Part shown: piece after piece, positions 1 to 12,000 of the stretch
How the letters are laid out: each line of letters begins with the position of its first letter
Numbering within the stretch: position 1 is the first letter of the stretch
Source: Moniliella sp. 'wahieum'
Lineage: Eukaryota; Basidiomycota; Moniliellomycetes; Moniliellales; Moniliellaceae
Reading direction: 5' to 3'
Length of the DNA stretch: 64,000 nt
Assembly (NCBI GenBank): GCA_003971905.1
Contig: RSEE01000072.1
Coordinates: forward strand, 302,224-366,223
Notes under the pieces: generated by a model
The model's input: the letters and a program-made list of their open reading frames with translations, nothing else
Told to the model about the DNA's origin: nothing
Database searches by the model: none
Position numbers and translations under genes: made by a program

Positions 1-928
1 GGTGGTGATGGTGGTGAGAGGGAATGAGGCTGGTGTGTATGTACCAGAGAGGGTCCGCGCTTCCCTTGGGAGATATTGAGAGTAGGTTTCGTGTGCGCGC
101 GAACGGATGGGGAGCAAAAGAGAGGGGGAGGGAGTAACCCACATTTTGCCACAGATAAAGGTGATGAACTGCAATGGTAGTTCCCACAGGGCGGCACCAC
201 GCCCATACTAAAGGAGCTGGCATGAATGCACTGATCACGGACAAACAAGCAAAAATGTGCGGATGCTGCTCTCTCAGCCTTACTGTTTGATGCTCCGATT
301 GGCCACACTCCATACCACCATTAGCGGTGATGCAGATGGCGTGGGGCAGGGTATATGTGTCCACTATGTGCCCATTTTTGGAGGCGAAGAGGCACAGATG
401 GCAATGCTATCTGAGAATAGAGTTGAACGTTGCTGAGGGACCGGCCGAGGAGTGCCTTTACACAGCAGCAAAAATATAGTCGTGTTGTACATTCACGTCA
501 TTAATTGTCTCGGCACCACACCACACCGCGGGGCGCAAGATGGCCTGTATCTGGCCAAAGTGATGTTGCCTCGTGGCAGCGTCTGCATTGATACATGAAC
601 AGATTGTGCCACAAACCCGGTATCGTAGAAAATTATGTTATTTCTGGGCTTCTCCCTGTGTGGTGCCAAACGGAACAGCAACACACAACAGTCTGTCTTG
701 TGGCAGCAGTGGCGGAGAGAGACGGATGAGAGATGCGAGTGATGGATGAGTGCCGTAAGCGTACGTGTTCCCGTCAAAGCATGGCAGGTGGCGGCAAACA
801 TGAAAGTTTCCGCAGCGGAATGCTGTTGTTTACTTTTTTTCTCTTCGCCAGCTCTTACAGCTTTAAGCTTTAACCCTTTTCACCGTCTCTCCTCCTCTCT
901 CCCCCTCGACAACTGTTCCAGCTTTACG
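1..928. other. Intergenic DNA upstream of TMA16; no supported gene
   Basis: I see no reading frame with a recognisable domain on either strand. The last 100 bases before the TMA16 start are rich in C and T (about 880-920), which fits a promoter or 5' UTR of the downstream gene. A gene crossing the left edge cannot be excluded. Confidence 0.5.
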
Positions 929-1615
929 ATGGGCGGCAAAAAGGTACGTGTCCTTTCGCCCTTGTACTTCTGCTCGGTCTGACACTGCGAGTCATCTTCA
1001 CAGTTGACTGCCAAGACGATCAAGCGCAAGGACACGGCCACCCATCCCAACTCGCGCCGGGCTGCTCAACTGGCGCGGGTTGCGCATCGGGAAGCCCTTT
1101 GGCACAGAGGGCTGTGGGACGATCAAAATCAACGCAGAAACGGGCGGAGCGGATCCTGACGATTGTTGGTCTTTTGGATCCCGAGATGGAATGCCTCGAT
1201 CTCCCTGGCTTGCACGCACTGATCGCAGACGATTACTGTCGATCAACCGATCGTTGTTGGCACAGGAACGCAAGGCTCGTCGTGCTGGTCGCCCGCCCTC
1301 GGCCAAGGAGGTTGCTCTGCAAGAGGTGTGACGAGGAAAGAGGAGGAGGAGTACGAGACTGGGATGGATGTGCCCGACCTGCGCAACCCTGTGAACGTTG
1401 CGCTGTTGCGCGAGTGGAACGGGGATTCGCAAATGCTGCCCCTGTACGACTTTATCCGTGTCTCGCGCAAAACACCGCATCTTGCCAAGTCGGTCCAGGT
1501 GGGAAACCACAAGGCTTTGGTGCTCCAGCGGAAGCAGGCCGAGCCCAGTCAGCCCGCGGATTCTGCGGGCGAAGTCGAGATGGGTGACGATGCCGCCGCC
1601 CCCTCGCTGGCTTGA
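929..1615 (+). CDS. Translation machinery-associated protein 16 (TMA16)
   Basis: Small ribosome-biogenesis factor of the TMA16 family, which associates with pre-60S particles. Exon 1 (929-943) encodes MGGKK and is followed by an intron at 944-1003 (GTACGT...CAG). Exon 2 begins LTAKTIKRKDTATHPNSRRA, the basic N-terminal signature of the family (HP.SRKAAQ...R.AHR). Near the C-terminus the stretch GMDVPDLRNP..VALLREWNGD matches the conserved GLEIPDILN...FREWD block. To read through, the frame must change three times (near 1140, 1235 and 1325). Each change equals one missing base, so the gene is probably intact in the organism and the indels are sequence errors. The product would be about 200 residues, near the usual family length. 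Start chosen because it is the only ATG that splices into the family N-terminus. Confidence 0.85.
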
Positions 1616-2024
1616 AAAAGAGGCCTGAGCCTGGGGCCTCGCCAAGCGTACAAGCACAAGTTCCTCGGCTCACCGGCCTTCTTATTCCATGTACTCTAGT
1701 ATCCTCACCCGCTCTTGCCACGCTCTTGCTGGTAGTCACTGCCAGCGCTCACCAGGATCCACGCGGCCATGGGAGGACAGCGACAGGGGGCGGGCACGAT
1801 ATACCGGTAACCCGCATATCACTGCCCTGCCGCAAGTTGGTAGAAAAATAGGCGTGGACAGGCAAATTCCGCTGGTGGCTGCGTGCCATGTGCCAGCCGT
1901 GCGGGCAGTTCCGCCCCGGTTTCTTGGGCGGCTGGAGGACAGTCCGGCCGAGGCTGGCTGGCGACGCGACGTGTTTGGCAGCCGCCTCTCCCCCCCTCGC
2001 TCCCTCGCCGCCTTCGGTTTCGTC
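1616..2024. other. Spacer between TMA16 and the BCL7-like gene
   Basis: About 400 bases with no recognised gene; C/T-rich just before the start codon at 2025. Confidence 0.4.
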
Positions 2025-3126
2025 ATGTCAGGTCGCTGGGGTCGCCATGCGCCCTCTGCAGAAGCCGAACTCAACCGCCTCGCCAAGGAGCCCGTGCGGT
2101 GCGTCGTCCCCCTCCCCCCCTCCCGCCACCGAGTCGCTCTGCTGCTGGGGTACTGACCTCGGACCAGGGTATGGCGACAAGAATGGGTCCCTGCCGCTCC
2201 AGGGGCGGCGATGCGCGTGCTGCGGTGGATCAGCACCGAAAAAACCCTGACGTTTGAATTGGGGACCGAGGAGGTTCCGGACGGCGACCTTCCGGCCTCG
2301 GGTCCTACCTTGGCCGTTGCCGAGGGGACCGACGCCTTGTCCCGCCCTACAGCTGTGCCCACCCAAGCTACTTCAACCGATCTCAATACCTCCACCACTA
2401 CACCCGCCACGGCTGCCGTCACCCCGGCCTTGGTTCTGGACACTCCCGAGGAAGGTACCCCAGTTCCAGCCCTGGCTCAAGCTCAGGCATCCGGCTCCGC
2501 TGCCGAGGCCGACGCCATGGACGTTGACCCTCTCAATGGCCCTTCCTCTGGACCGGAAGAACCTAAGGTGGAAGAACCCACGGTGGACCCTAGTGGTAGC
2601 CAGGATGTTGAAATGGCCGATGCGCCACCGGGTTCCACCGCGCCGGATGCCGATGTCGATGCGAGCAGCAGTACCCCCGCGCCAAGTACGCCCAAATCCA
2701 GTTTGCCCGTGCCAGGTAGTTCCGATCCCGAGCCATCGAAGCTTGATGCGCCTGAGGCTGGTGCCACCCAAGCCACTACAACGGAAGACGGTGCGCCGGC
2801 GTCTGGTGCAACGCCGCCCCGATGCCGAGCCTAGTTCGCCCAAGCGTAGCGCGTCACAGTCCGAAGCGCCGCAAGTGGCTCACCAAGATCCCTCGGTTCC
2901 GGCGGCACCCGATGCGGAGGCTTCGGCGCCCCCCGGTGCAACTGGGACGGAAGCCAGCCCCAACGACGCGGCAGTGGATCCAGCGGTGCCCTCTTCCGCC
3001 CCCGATGCCAAGGGGGTTGAGCAGCACACGCCAGCGGCGGGCGACGACGTGCCTGCCGCCACGGAAGACGCTACTGCGACTGCGGCAGGTGCTGCTGCCT
3101 CTACGACCGAGACGTCAATGGCCTAA
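2025..3126 (+). CDS. BCL7-like N-terminal domain protein with long acidic low-complexity tail
   Basis: The first exon (2025-2098) starts MSGRWGRHAPSAEAELNRLA; the intron is 2099-2167. After splicing the protein reads KEPVRVWRQEWVPAAPG and then MRVLRWISTEKT. This resembles the BCL7 N-terminal module (KVRKWEKKWV...LR+YKWVP), found in animal SWI/SNF subunits and in some fungal proteins. The rest, about 280 residues, is Ala/Pro/Ser/Thr/Glu-rich with repeats such as DAMDVDP and DVEMADAP and ends near 3126. A frame change near 2815 fits one extra C in a CCCC run. If it is BCL7-like it probably acts in the nucleus with a chromatin remodeller; that is inference from the short N-terminal match only. 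Confidence 0.5.
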
Positions 3127-3691
3127 GTCTGGCCAAGCACCCACTGGGCGCAATTCGGAGGGTGTGTGTAACGTAGTAGCTCTCGAATCGGATCTATGTA
3201 CCATCTCGGTTTCCTCGTTGGGTGGGGGCAAATGTGCACGAGCAGGATGGGCATGGTGAGAAGGGCAGCATGGCTCTTTTTCGTCTTGGCGTTTGGGCCT
3301 GAGACGTGGTGGCAGACGGGAGGCACGTCAACCAAGTGACAGGAGCACGAGGATGCTATTTGGGAGTATGGGGGGTGGTGGGCTGGCGGGCGGCAGCAGG
3401 CTACCAGGCCAGAGCGCAGGCCAGGCAGCCGGGCGGAACGGGCGGGGGCGGCGGAATGGGCTGGGCTGGGGACAAGGCCCGGCCGGGGCGGCAGGGGGGC
3501 AGTGGCCCTCCTCGGGCCCTTTCGGCCGGAAAGCTGGCCGCCGCCAGGGGAGCAGTGTCCCCGAAACGAAAAAAGACGCGGCGGCTTAATTGGATTTGGA
3601 GGCGGTGGCTGTCGGTGGCCCTGGGCGGCTCGATCGCACCGTCGCCTTCTCGCTCCCCATCGCCATCTCCATCTTCCCCCCCCCCCCCCCC
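3127..3691. promoter_or_regulatory. Intergenic region and 5' leader of the YPK1-type kinase, with a C15 run
   Basis: No gene is supported here. The first part is G-rich; the last 90 bases are C/T-rich and end in an uninterrupted run of 15 C (about 3676-3690), one base before the kinase ATG. Similar pyrimidine tracts precede several other start codons in this window. Homopolymer length in the assembly is uncertain. Confidence 0.4.
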
Positions 3692-6090
3692 ATGGCCAGC
3701 ATGCTCAAGGGCTTCTGGCCCTCCGGCCCCAGCGACCAGATGACGCCGCGTGCCTCCGCCATCAACGAGCAGCGCAACCCCTTCGACGCATCCGCCGCCG
3801 CCGCCACCCCGTCCGCCAGCGCCGCCGCTGCTGCTGTCGCCGCTGCCGCCACCGGCCAGAGCCCCTCGCCCAGCTCCTCCCGCCACAGCAGCGGCGCCGC
3901 CACCCCCCATGTCCACCCCCCCTCTGCCGCCTCCTCCCGTCCCTCCAGCACCCTCTCGACCCGCATCGTGCCCAACGGCCTCATGCCCTCGGGCCTCCGC
4001 ACCCCCGGCGGTGTCGCAACCCAGGCCACCGTGCCCACCACTCCCTCAGCACTGCCCCGCCCGAATTCGACATCCTCATGCCCCAGCGCTCCAAGGAGGC
4101 TGACCTGGCTCCCTCGGGCCCCCCCCCCTCCCACCCCCCTCGGCCACGGGCCCCTCGCTTTGTCTGCTCCTACCGCTTCCCCCACCCCCCCGTCTCCAGC
4201 AGGCGTCCCCCCAGCGGTCGACGTCGGTGTCGGTGTCGGTGTCGGCGTTGGCGTTGGCGTTGCTCCCCCTGCTGCGTCGGGCAAGACACGGAGCACGTCT
4301 GCACCCAAGGGCCAATTGACGGTGACCATCCTCGGCGCACGCAACTTGCCGGGCACTGGCCCCGACAGTCGTCCCTATGCAGTGGTGAGCTTTGACAAGA
4401 ATGAGTTTGTTGGAAGGGAGCCAATCAATGCTCCTGGCCATGCACCTCTTGCTCCACCCTCGTGGGCAGGCGAGGAGCGAATGGTGCTGGACCAGACCGA
4501 CCAGGGCTTTGACCCCGTGTGGGAGGACAAGGTGACGTTTGATGTGACCTACGAAGGCCCCAAAGTGTTCATCTCGGTCTATGATCGCCAAGCTGAGGAC
4601 GAGGGCTTTTTGGGCATGCGCGACATTACGCCTGTTCTCCGCGAACATTCCCCGAGCGAGCAATGGTACCCGCTGATCGGCCGTGAATTTTCCCCTGCTG
4701 GGGCCTCGATCCCTGTTGAAGGTCCCAGCACCACGCGAGGGGAGATTCTTGTCAAGCTTTGGTACGAGCGTCGTCCCCAGCGCAAACTCACCCCGCGTGA
4801 TTTCGAGTACATGAAGCTCATTGGGCGTGGCACGTTTGGGCGCGTGTTCCAAGTGCGCAAGAAGGACACGCGTCGTATCTACGCGATGAAGGTGCTCAAC
4901 AAGCGTGAGATTGCCCTGAAGAAGGAGGTAGTGCACACGATGGGCGAACGCAAGATTCTTGAAAAGTCGCTCGACTGTCCTTTCCTCGTCGGACTCAAGT
5001 TCTCGTTCCAGTCGGAGACGGAACTGTTTTTTGTGACGGACTACAAGTCGGGAGGGGAGCTGTTCTGGCACCTGCAACGCGAGGGCCGCTTTACGGAAGA
5101 ACGGGCCAAGTTCTACATTGCTGAGCTGGTGCTCGCCCTCGAACATTTGCACAAGTTTAACATTGTTTACCGCGACCTGAAGCCCGAGAATATTCTTCTC
5201 GACGCCATGGGACACGTTGCGCTTTGCGACTTTGGGCTGTCCAAGCCCGACCTGGGCAATGGCCAGCTCACTTCCACCTTCTGCGGCACAACGGAGTACC
5301 TTGCGCCGGAGGTACTGCTCGACGAGTCGGGCTACTCCAAGCTGGTCGACTTTTGGAGTCTGGGCGTGTAAGTCAACCTATCTATCTATTTTTTGGATGA
5401 GAGAATGATGGACGGGAACTGACTTTGATTGGGTTGATAAGACTTCTGTTTGAAATGTGCTGCGGCTGGTCTCCCTTCTATGCCGAAGACACGCAGCAAA
5501 TGTACCGCAACATTTGCTTTGGCAAAATCAAGTTCCCACGGGGCGCGATTGGGGACGATGGCAAGCAGTTTGTCAAGGGCCTGCTCAACCGTAACCCCAA
5601 GCACCGTCTTGGAGCCTCGCACGACGCGCAAGACCTCAAGGAACATCCTTTCTTCAAGACGATCGACTGGGATTTGTTGGCGAGCAAAAAGATCCCGCCT
5701 CCGTTCAAGCCGTTGGTCGAGTCGGAAGAGTCGGTGGCCAACTTTGACCCCGAGTTTACCGAGACGGACCTGCGGAGCGTCGTGCGGGGCGAGAAGAATG
5801 GCGGGGTGGGCTTGGCGGACGATGCGCAGCTGGGCGGCCACGCACCGCAAGAGGAAGACGACGAGGTTCTCTCCTCCTCGATCCAGCACCAGTTCTCTGG
5901 TTTCTCCTACTCGGGACGCGGCGACGACTGGATGGGCGCCTCGCTCAGCGCACGCTCCCGCCGCGGCTCCAACGGCCTCGCCTCGTCCATCGCCTCCCGC
6001 AGCGGCGGCAGCCTGTCCATGTCACGCGTCGACCACGATGGACTGGCACGGGGCGAGCGGGACATGAGTCTCGATCCGCCGGATGCGTGA
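3692..6090 (+). CDS. C2-domain AGC protein kinase, YPK1/Gad8 type
   Basis: Serine/threonine kinase of the TORC2-YPK branch controlling membrane lipid homeostasis. Two exons (3692-5367, 5442-6090) around a 74-nt intron give about 773 residues with no frame break. Residues 1-200 are a low-complexity Ser/Pro/Ala region that includes a run of seven Gly-Val pairs. A C2-like domain follows at about 205-340 (GQLTVTILGARNLPG; DPVWEDKVTFDV). The kinase domain starts near 370: GRGTFGRV glycine loop, AMKVL lysine, YRDLKPEN catalytic loop, DFGLSKPD and the activation segment TSTFCGTTEYLAPE. The C-terminal hydrophobic motif FSGFSY is the expected TORC2-site sequence. Domain order C2-kinase-hydrophobic motif is that of S. 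pombe Gad8 and fungal Ypk1. Start chosen at the first ATG after the C run. Confidence 0.93.
4222..4265 (+). repeat. Hexanucleotide repeat coding for a Gly-Val run in the kinase linker
   Basis: GTCGGT/GTTGGC-type units encode about seven consecutive Gly-Val pairs in the disordered linker just before the C2 domain. The frame stays open through it. Length is likely to vary between strains. Confidence 0.7.
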
Positions 6091-6853
6091 GCGGGAGCGT
6101 CAGCGGCAGCGTCAGCGGCAGCGGCAGCGCGAGCGGCGCGAGACGCCCATGCTCGCTTGGATTGCGCGTCGCGCGGATCTTGAGTACTGAGTATTGAGTA
6201 CTGAGTGTTGAATCTTGCTATTGCCATTGATCCTGAGTGGCCTGAGCACTCAGCTGAGTTGACTTGAGCACTCGGACTGAGTTGTGATGCCGCCCCCCCC
6301 CCCCATCCACATGGACTCTGTTGTATCTCATTCTCATGTCGAATGTGCCAGCGTCCCGCGTTGCTTGCTTCCCGCGCTGCCTGCTGTGTGCTGGGCGCGG
6401 TCATTGCTACGGGTTTTGTTTCCACATGATCTGATCCGCGCTGCTCGGCACGGCTGTGCCGAGTGCTGAGTTGGGCTGAGCTGGGCTGAGCTGGGCTGAG
6501 CTGCGTGCTGAGGCTGAGTTGCTGCGCTGGGCAGGCGTGTGTGCGTCATGGGTGGGGAGCCAGCGTGTAGGGGCTACATGTTACACGTGTGCATACGCTG
6601 GTTGTACAGTGCGTGCGTGTGCGTAGTACATAGTCCGAGCGAGGTGCTCGCAGTGGTTGCTCGTCGGCACAGCCACGGCTGGTGAAATTGTGAAAGGCGG
6701 TGGATGTGGTCAGCCGAAAATGAACATTTCAGCCCACAGCCCCCAGCCGCCCCGAGCCGCTGCGCTGACGTAACCCCCGCCCTCCTCGCGGCTCCAGATG
6801 GCGGCGATGCGCCTGGGCCCGGCGCGCTCCTCCTTCTCTACCGCCTGGGAAGC
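6091..6853. repeat. Intergenic repeats of ACTGAGT and GCTGAGCTGG type
   Basis: Between the kinase and exportin genes. At 6180-6280 the motif GAGTACTGAGT and variants recur (TGAGTACTGAGTATTGAGTA, then TGAGCACTCAGCTGAGTTGA). At 6460-6525 a ten-base unit GGGCTGAGCT recurs imperfectly several times. No protein or RNA gene is supported. Confidence 0.6.
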
Positions 6854-9800
6854 ATGGATGGCGTCCTCGTGCCCCGGTCTCCGGCCCTCGACGACGCGCA
6901 GGCCGCCGTCGAGGCCGCCGCGCGCGACTTTGCCAACCCCGACCCCCTGATCCGTGCGCGCGGCGAGCGCGTCTTTCTCGCCGTGCGCCAGGCCGAGCAC
7001 GCCGTCGACTATGCATGCTTCTTCCTCGCCCACTCGCACGACGCCTTTGTCCTCTTCCAGTCGCTCGGCATGCTCCTCGCCGTCCTGCCCACCATCTCGC
7101 CCGCGCACGCCTACCCCGTCTCGGCCCACGTCCCCTCTCGTGGTCCTGCGCGACTTTGTCACCCACGTCACGCTCCGTCGCTCGTCTGCGTCGTCTGCGT
7201 CTGCGTCTGCATCTGCATCTGCGTCTGCGTCTCCTCTCCCACCCGCCACGTCGTTGCCCTCGTCTGACGCCTCGTCCGCGCCTTGGCCCGCATACGTCCA
7301 GCGCCGCGCCTTCCAGGCCATTGCCGCCATTGGCAAAAAGGCGCTTGCTGTCGACCTGGCCTTGGCCAGCCAACAGTCCCCTCCGGCATCCCTGACCAGC
7401 GTCGCCCAGCAGCATGCCGACCAACTCAACAGTCTCTTCTCTTCGCTGCTGCAGCCCAGCACTCTTTCCGTCTCGCCCTCCGATCTGCCTGGCCTGGGCC
7501 TGGGCCTGGTCCATGCGACCATAGACGAATATTCCCTCGCCAGTGCCGCCACCGCCGATCCTGATACGTCCGCGGCCCGTGGGGGTGAAGAAAAGGGCAA
7601 AGCGCGCGCGGTGGAAAAGGGGCCCCGTAGGACTCACTGCATCTGTCCACCTATTGTGCAAGGCCGCGTTCCAGGTATGTGACTTCTCCTTGTCTTCTTG
7701 CGCAAAGACATGAGTGATGAGGATTGGTGGAGGACTGGGACTGACCTGCATGCCCTGGATCCAGAGCTATTCCTACGCCATGTGCTCCCTCTGGTTCTCA
7801 ATCAAGTCAAGGATCACATCTCTTCCTTTACATCTCAGTCAGAGGCGGTCGTGCTCAGCGCATTGGTTGCGTTGGAAGATTTGCTGGGCTGGGCATTCTT
7901 GCAAGACGATGTGCTGCGGATCGCTGAAGAACGACTGCAGTCTTCTCCTTCGGACGGGACGAATGATTTGGGTTCGTTGACTTTGGACGACCATCTTCTT
8001 GCTTCCGGGCTGGCCAAACAGACTGCCTCCACGTCAGACACCTTCGTTCCCGAGGCTTCGGAGGTCCCCGTTGTGCTTGCTCATCTCGATTCGGGCCTGT
8101 CGGAAGAGGTGGGCATTACCAACATTGGCCCGCGCATTCTCTTTTCGCCTGACCTGCTTTCGCTTTTATCCGAGACGTATCTCGTCGCCCTCCGCTTGGC
8201 TTCTGCAGGGCAGGGGGGTCTTTGATTGAGCCCCTGGTCCATCGGAGCAAGACATGTATCTTGCTCGCGCAGGCGTTCGTGCCCGTTGCTCTCGATGCTC
8301 ACACTGCCACGTCGTCCCCCATGGATACACTCTCCCTCCGCCAGCGCTTAGAGAGTCAACTCTTTCTATGGGGGAATCAGGTCAAGCCGGTCGATCCCGA
8401 GGGCTTGGCTGTGCCCGCCGTGCCCGGTTTGGCAGTGGCCAACGACGCGAACAGTACGGTGCCCACCTGCTTTTCTTGGCTCGGACCGCGTTGGTGGCAG
8501 TGCAACTGTCGCCCGCGTGGCTGCTGAGCGCCACCTTGGCCCCGGCTTCCGGGGAGACGTCACAATTGTGTGCGCTGCTCGAATCCCTTGCCCATCTAAG
8601 CCGAGCTACGTTTGCCTATGCATTTGGCTCCACTTCCATCACGCTTACTGCTCAGGGCGATCGGGAGCAGGCGGATGCTCAGCGGGAGGAAGTGGTGAAT
8701 CAGCTGGTTGCAACTTGGATCGCTCTCAACCAAACCTTGACCAGCGAGACTTCCAAGCTCGTAGCCGCTGAGGACCCCGACGACCCGTTTCATTTGCCTG
8801 CGGTCGCTTCCACAGGAAGCGTGAGCGCATCGGCAAGCACGCTCATGACCGCAGTCAGCATGATGCACACGGTAGTGCAGAGTGAAGTGGTTCAACCCTA
8901 CGTTCGAGGAAGACTTACTTCGGCTGCCCTGCTCGTCTCGCTAGAGGCGCAAGATGGCATGTCGGAGCAAGGAGAGAGCGACGAATGACCTTGAGCTGTA
9001 CGCAGACCAACTGACCAGTTGGGTCTTCTGGCGCGCACCGACGCGCTCTCCTCCCTCTCTCTGTTGGCCGAGTACCTTCAAGGCTGCTTTGCTGCTCTGG
9101 AGGCAGCTCAAGCGGGGCAAGACCTTGACTCGACGTGGGAACAACTCAATTGGCTCTTGCTCATTGCCGGCCACGTTCTTGCCGACGCATCCCAAGGCGA
9201 GACCCCTTCCCCTCCCATTGAGATTGCAGAAAAGCTCACCCCACACGGAGGCGGAGAGGGAAGCCGCTGCAGCGGGGCAGGCTGCCCTTGGCGTGCTCTT
9301 GGCTGACGTGGGCACTTCTCGTCTCTTGGCTCTGACCCAGCGGTCCGAGGGAGGTGAGCCCCTTGGTACTGCAAACCTGGCTTTGGTTTACCGGTCGATG
9401 GGCAACTGCCTACTTGTTCTCCTCTGTTGCCGGGGGCGCGCTGACCGCGGATGCGGGCGCGTCAACATTACGTTCGTTGATTCAAGCGATCAGTCTCGCC
9501 ATTCAAACTTGGTCCTCGGATGCCGACGTGGTGGGCGAGGCGGCCGCGTGCGTCAAGTCGTTCCAATTGTCCGAAGCGTTGCCGGGCAAGTTTTTGACGG
9601 ACGAGTCGTCGACCAATCTTCTGTTTTCGGCCATTCTCCAATCGCTTCCTGTTCTGCCGGCCGGTACACACGGTAAGCTCATTGCCGCGGCTGTGGGCTT
9701 GATCTTTTCTGGCCCCCGCTCGGCCGCGCCTCAGGCTGAGCTGGCCTTCCTTCGTCTGACGGGTTACATCTCGACTCGGTTCGAGACCCTAATCCAGTCC

Positions 9801-11172
9801 GGCTCATTGCTCTCTGCCTCGGCGGGCGGACAGCCCGGGTCGTACGCTGTGGTTGAACTGCAAAAGACGCTCGACATGCTCGAAGGGTTGGGGGCTTCGA
9901 TCCAGCCCCGTTCGGCTCGGACGATTTTTGGCTTTGCCCAGCCTTTCTTCCCCACCCTTAACCAACTGTGCACTGCCTTCCGCTCCCACCCTCCTGTTGT
10001 GCTTGCCGTGTGAGGATATACTTGGCCTTGTCCACGACGCTCGAGTACCTTGATGATGATGCGTCGGACGCCGACGTTGTCCCGGCGTTGGCCCAGGGTG
10101 TGTGGGGTTTCTTTCAAGCTCTGTCGACGGACAAGGACGTGTTGCTGCTTCTGTCCAAAGAAGACCCGGATGCTAGCAAGCCCTATGCGATGCTGGAGGA
10201 GGCACTGCAGATTGTCCCGGCCTTGGCTCAAGGTGGTGCGGCGAACCAATCGAATCCCATGGCCAGCTCTCAGGATTACCTCGTGCCCCCCTTTGCCTTG
10301 GGTGTCGAAGCTCCTGGTCGGGCAGAGGGGATGTACCTATCGTCAAGCAGGCTGGAGGATGTGATGCTGCTGGCATTTTCGACCTTGGCCAAGCTGGTCA
10401 CGCCCAGTGCTCTGGCCCAGGCCCCCTCCTTGGGAGCGACATTTGCTTCGGCCTGTGTGGACGTGGTACGTACGGGAACCAAGCGACTTCTCTCACTCAT
10501 CCTAAGCGCGGGAGAAGGTCTGGATCTCTTGGCTGGCGTGGCAGAGGCGATCGCCATGGCCTTGGCCGTGGAAGACGGCACGTGTGTAGTAACTGTTCTC
10601 GAGGCGATCCAGTCGTTTGCCACAACCGCGTCCAACGTCCTGCCTCTCTCCTTAACGCCTGGCGACCGGTTCGACGCACTGGCCCACATCAGCTTGGTCC
10701 TTCGTCGTCTCATGGCGCATCTGCTCAGCACAGTGTTGTATGGCCCGCTGGACCCGGGGTGATGGACGATTATCTCAAGGCACTCTACTCGCTCCTCCTC
10801 GTTTTCTCCAAAGACTCGATGGGAGGCGAACCGGGGGTACTGGAGGCGCTTCAGAACTTTGCCTCGACCCCGCCCAGTGCGCCGACGCAAGACGCCGTGC
10901 CAACCGCTCCTTCGCCCGAGGTCGTGCGCGCCGTAGAACAAATCTTCCTCGGACAACAACAGTACCGCGCAGAAATGTACCTGACCGCCTCGCGCTCCAG
11001 TACGGGCTCTCCTTTCCGTACGGGCCATGCTGGCTCGGGCAGCGGCAGCTCCAACTTTTTGCGCCTGCAAAGCAGGATGCGCGTCCAAGCGTCGCGCAAG
11101 GCCCAGGACGGGTTCGTCCAAGCCGTCCGTCCGGCTGTGGACCGCGCCCGGGCAAAAGTGCTTGTGCGGTGA
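6854..11172 (+). CDS. Exportin-4-like karyopherin
   Basis: Large importin-beta superfamily receptor for nuclear export; exportin-4 carries eIF5A and SMAD-type cargo in animals. The N-terminus has the family pattern RARGERVFLAVRQ and HDAFVLFQSLGMLLAV, matching exportin-4 (AEHIFLSFR...DYVLFQAATAIMEAV). An Arg-Arg-Ala-Phe-Gln block (YVQRRAFQAIAAIGKKALA) also fits. The remainder is helical HEAT-like sequence, and the C-terminus (SRKAQDGFVQAVRP...VLVR) aligns with the exportin-4 tail. A short intron lies near 7675-7707. About eight frame changes are needed (for example near 7130, 8225, 8450, 8950, 9240, 9340, 10015 and 10760), most fitting a one-base loss. Family assignment to XPO4 rather than exportin-7 rests on the two termini. 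Confidence 0.72.
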
Positions 11173-12000
11173 GATGACGTACTCTACTCTCTGATTCGCT
11201 TTTGCCTTCGTCTTTGCCGTTGCCGTTGCCGTTGCCTTGCCTGTTTGGTCCGGGTCCGAGCCTTTGCCGTGGGCCGTTGGGCCGTTGGGCTGGTGGCTGT
11301 GTGTTTGTGTCTGATCTGTCTTTGTCTTTGTCTGTGCCGCACTTTCTCCCGCTCCTTCCCCCCCCCATTACATCCCATTCCATTCCATTCCATTCATTGC
11401 CTCCTCCTTCTCTCTCGTCTTGTCCTTGCCCGCGCCTGGCTGGGGCGCTCGGATCTTGCTTCTCCTCGCGCGGCTGCTGTTCCCATGATACCTCCATACT
11501 CGGATCGAATCTGGCACCCATGTGTATATGTGTGTGTGTGTGGGATGTGGGTGTGGCATACGGCGTCAGCGCGTGCGCGGTGCTGCCCGCGTAGGGGGAG
11601 GATGCGCTTGATGCGACTGGGTCGAATGCGGGCAGCCGCATCCTCCTGCGGTGCGCAGCCTTGCCGCCGTACTCCGTACTCCGTACTCCGTGCCCCACGA
11701 ACGATGCAAGCGCTAGATGCAAGCGCGTATTAGGCGACAGAAATTCATTCCTCACGCAAGCCAAGTTACTAGTTAACGCGGCAGGAGAAGGAGAGCGTGT
11801 GCGCGTGTGTGAGGTTCGGATGTGTGAACCATTCATCTGAACATTGCAGTCTTTGTGTTGACCCATGTCTGTCGTCTGTTTCGCCACGGCCCCAATGCCA
11901 GTGGCCCCCGTCCTCCCCGCCCTCAACGTTCAACTTGAACTGCCTCCGCCTGCTCAGGCCCCATCCAGCCCCTTCCAGCCGCTCTTGCCTCTTGCCCCCC
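11173..12000. repeat. Intergenic low-complexity DNA between XPO4 and the next gene
   Basis: Contains several short tandem arrays: CCGTTG-type units at about 11214-11240, CATTCC units near 11378-11396 and three copies of ACTCCGT near 11668-11690. The last 100 bases are C/T-rich, as expected upstream of the following start codon. No gene is supported. Confidence 0.5.

Noticed and set aside
493-801. Minus-strand open frame of about 100 codons near the left edge
   Set aside because: No domain, unusual composition, no splice context and no similarity I recognise.
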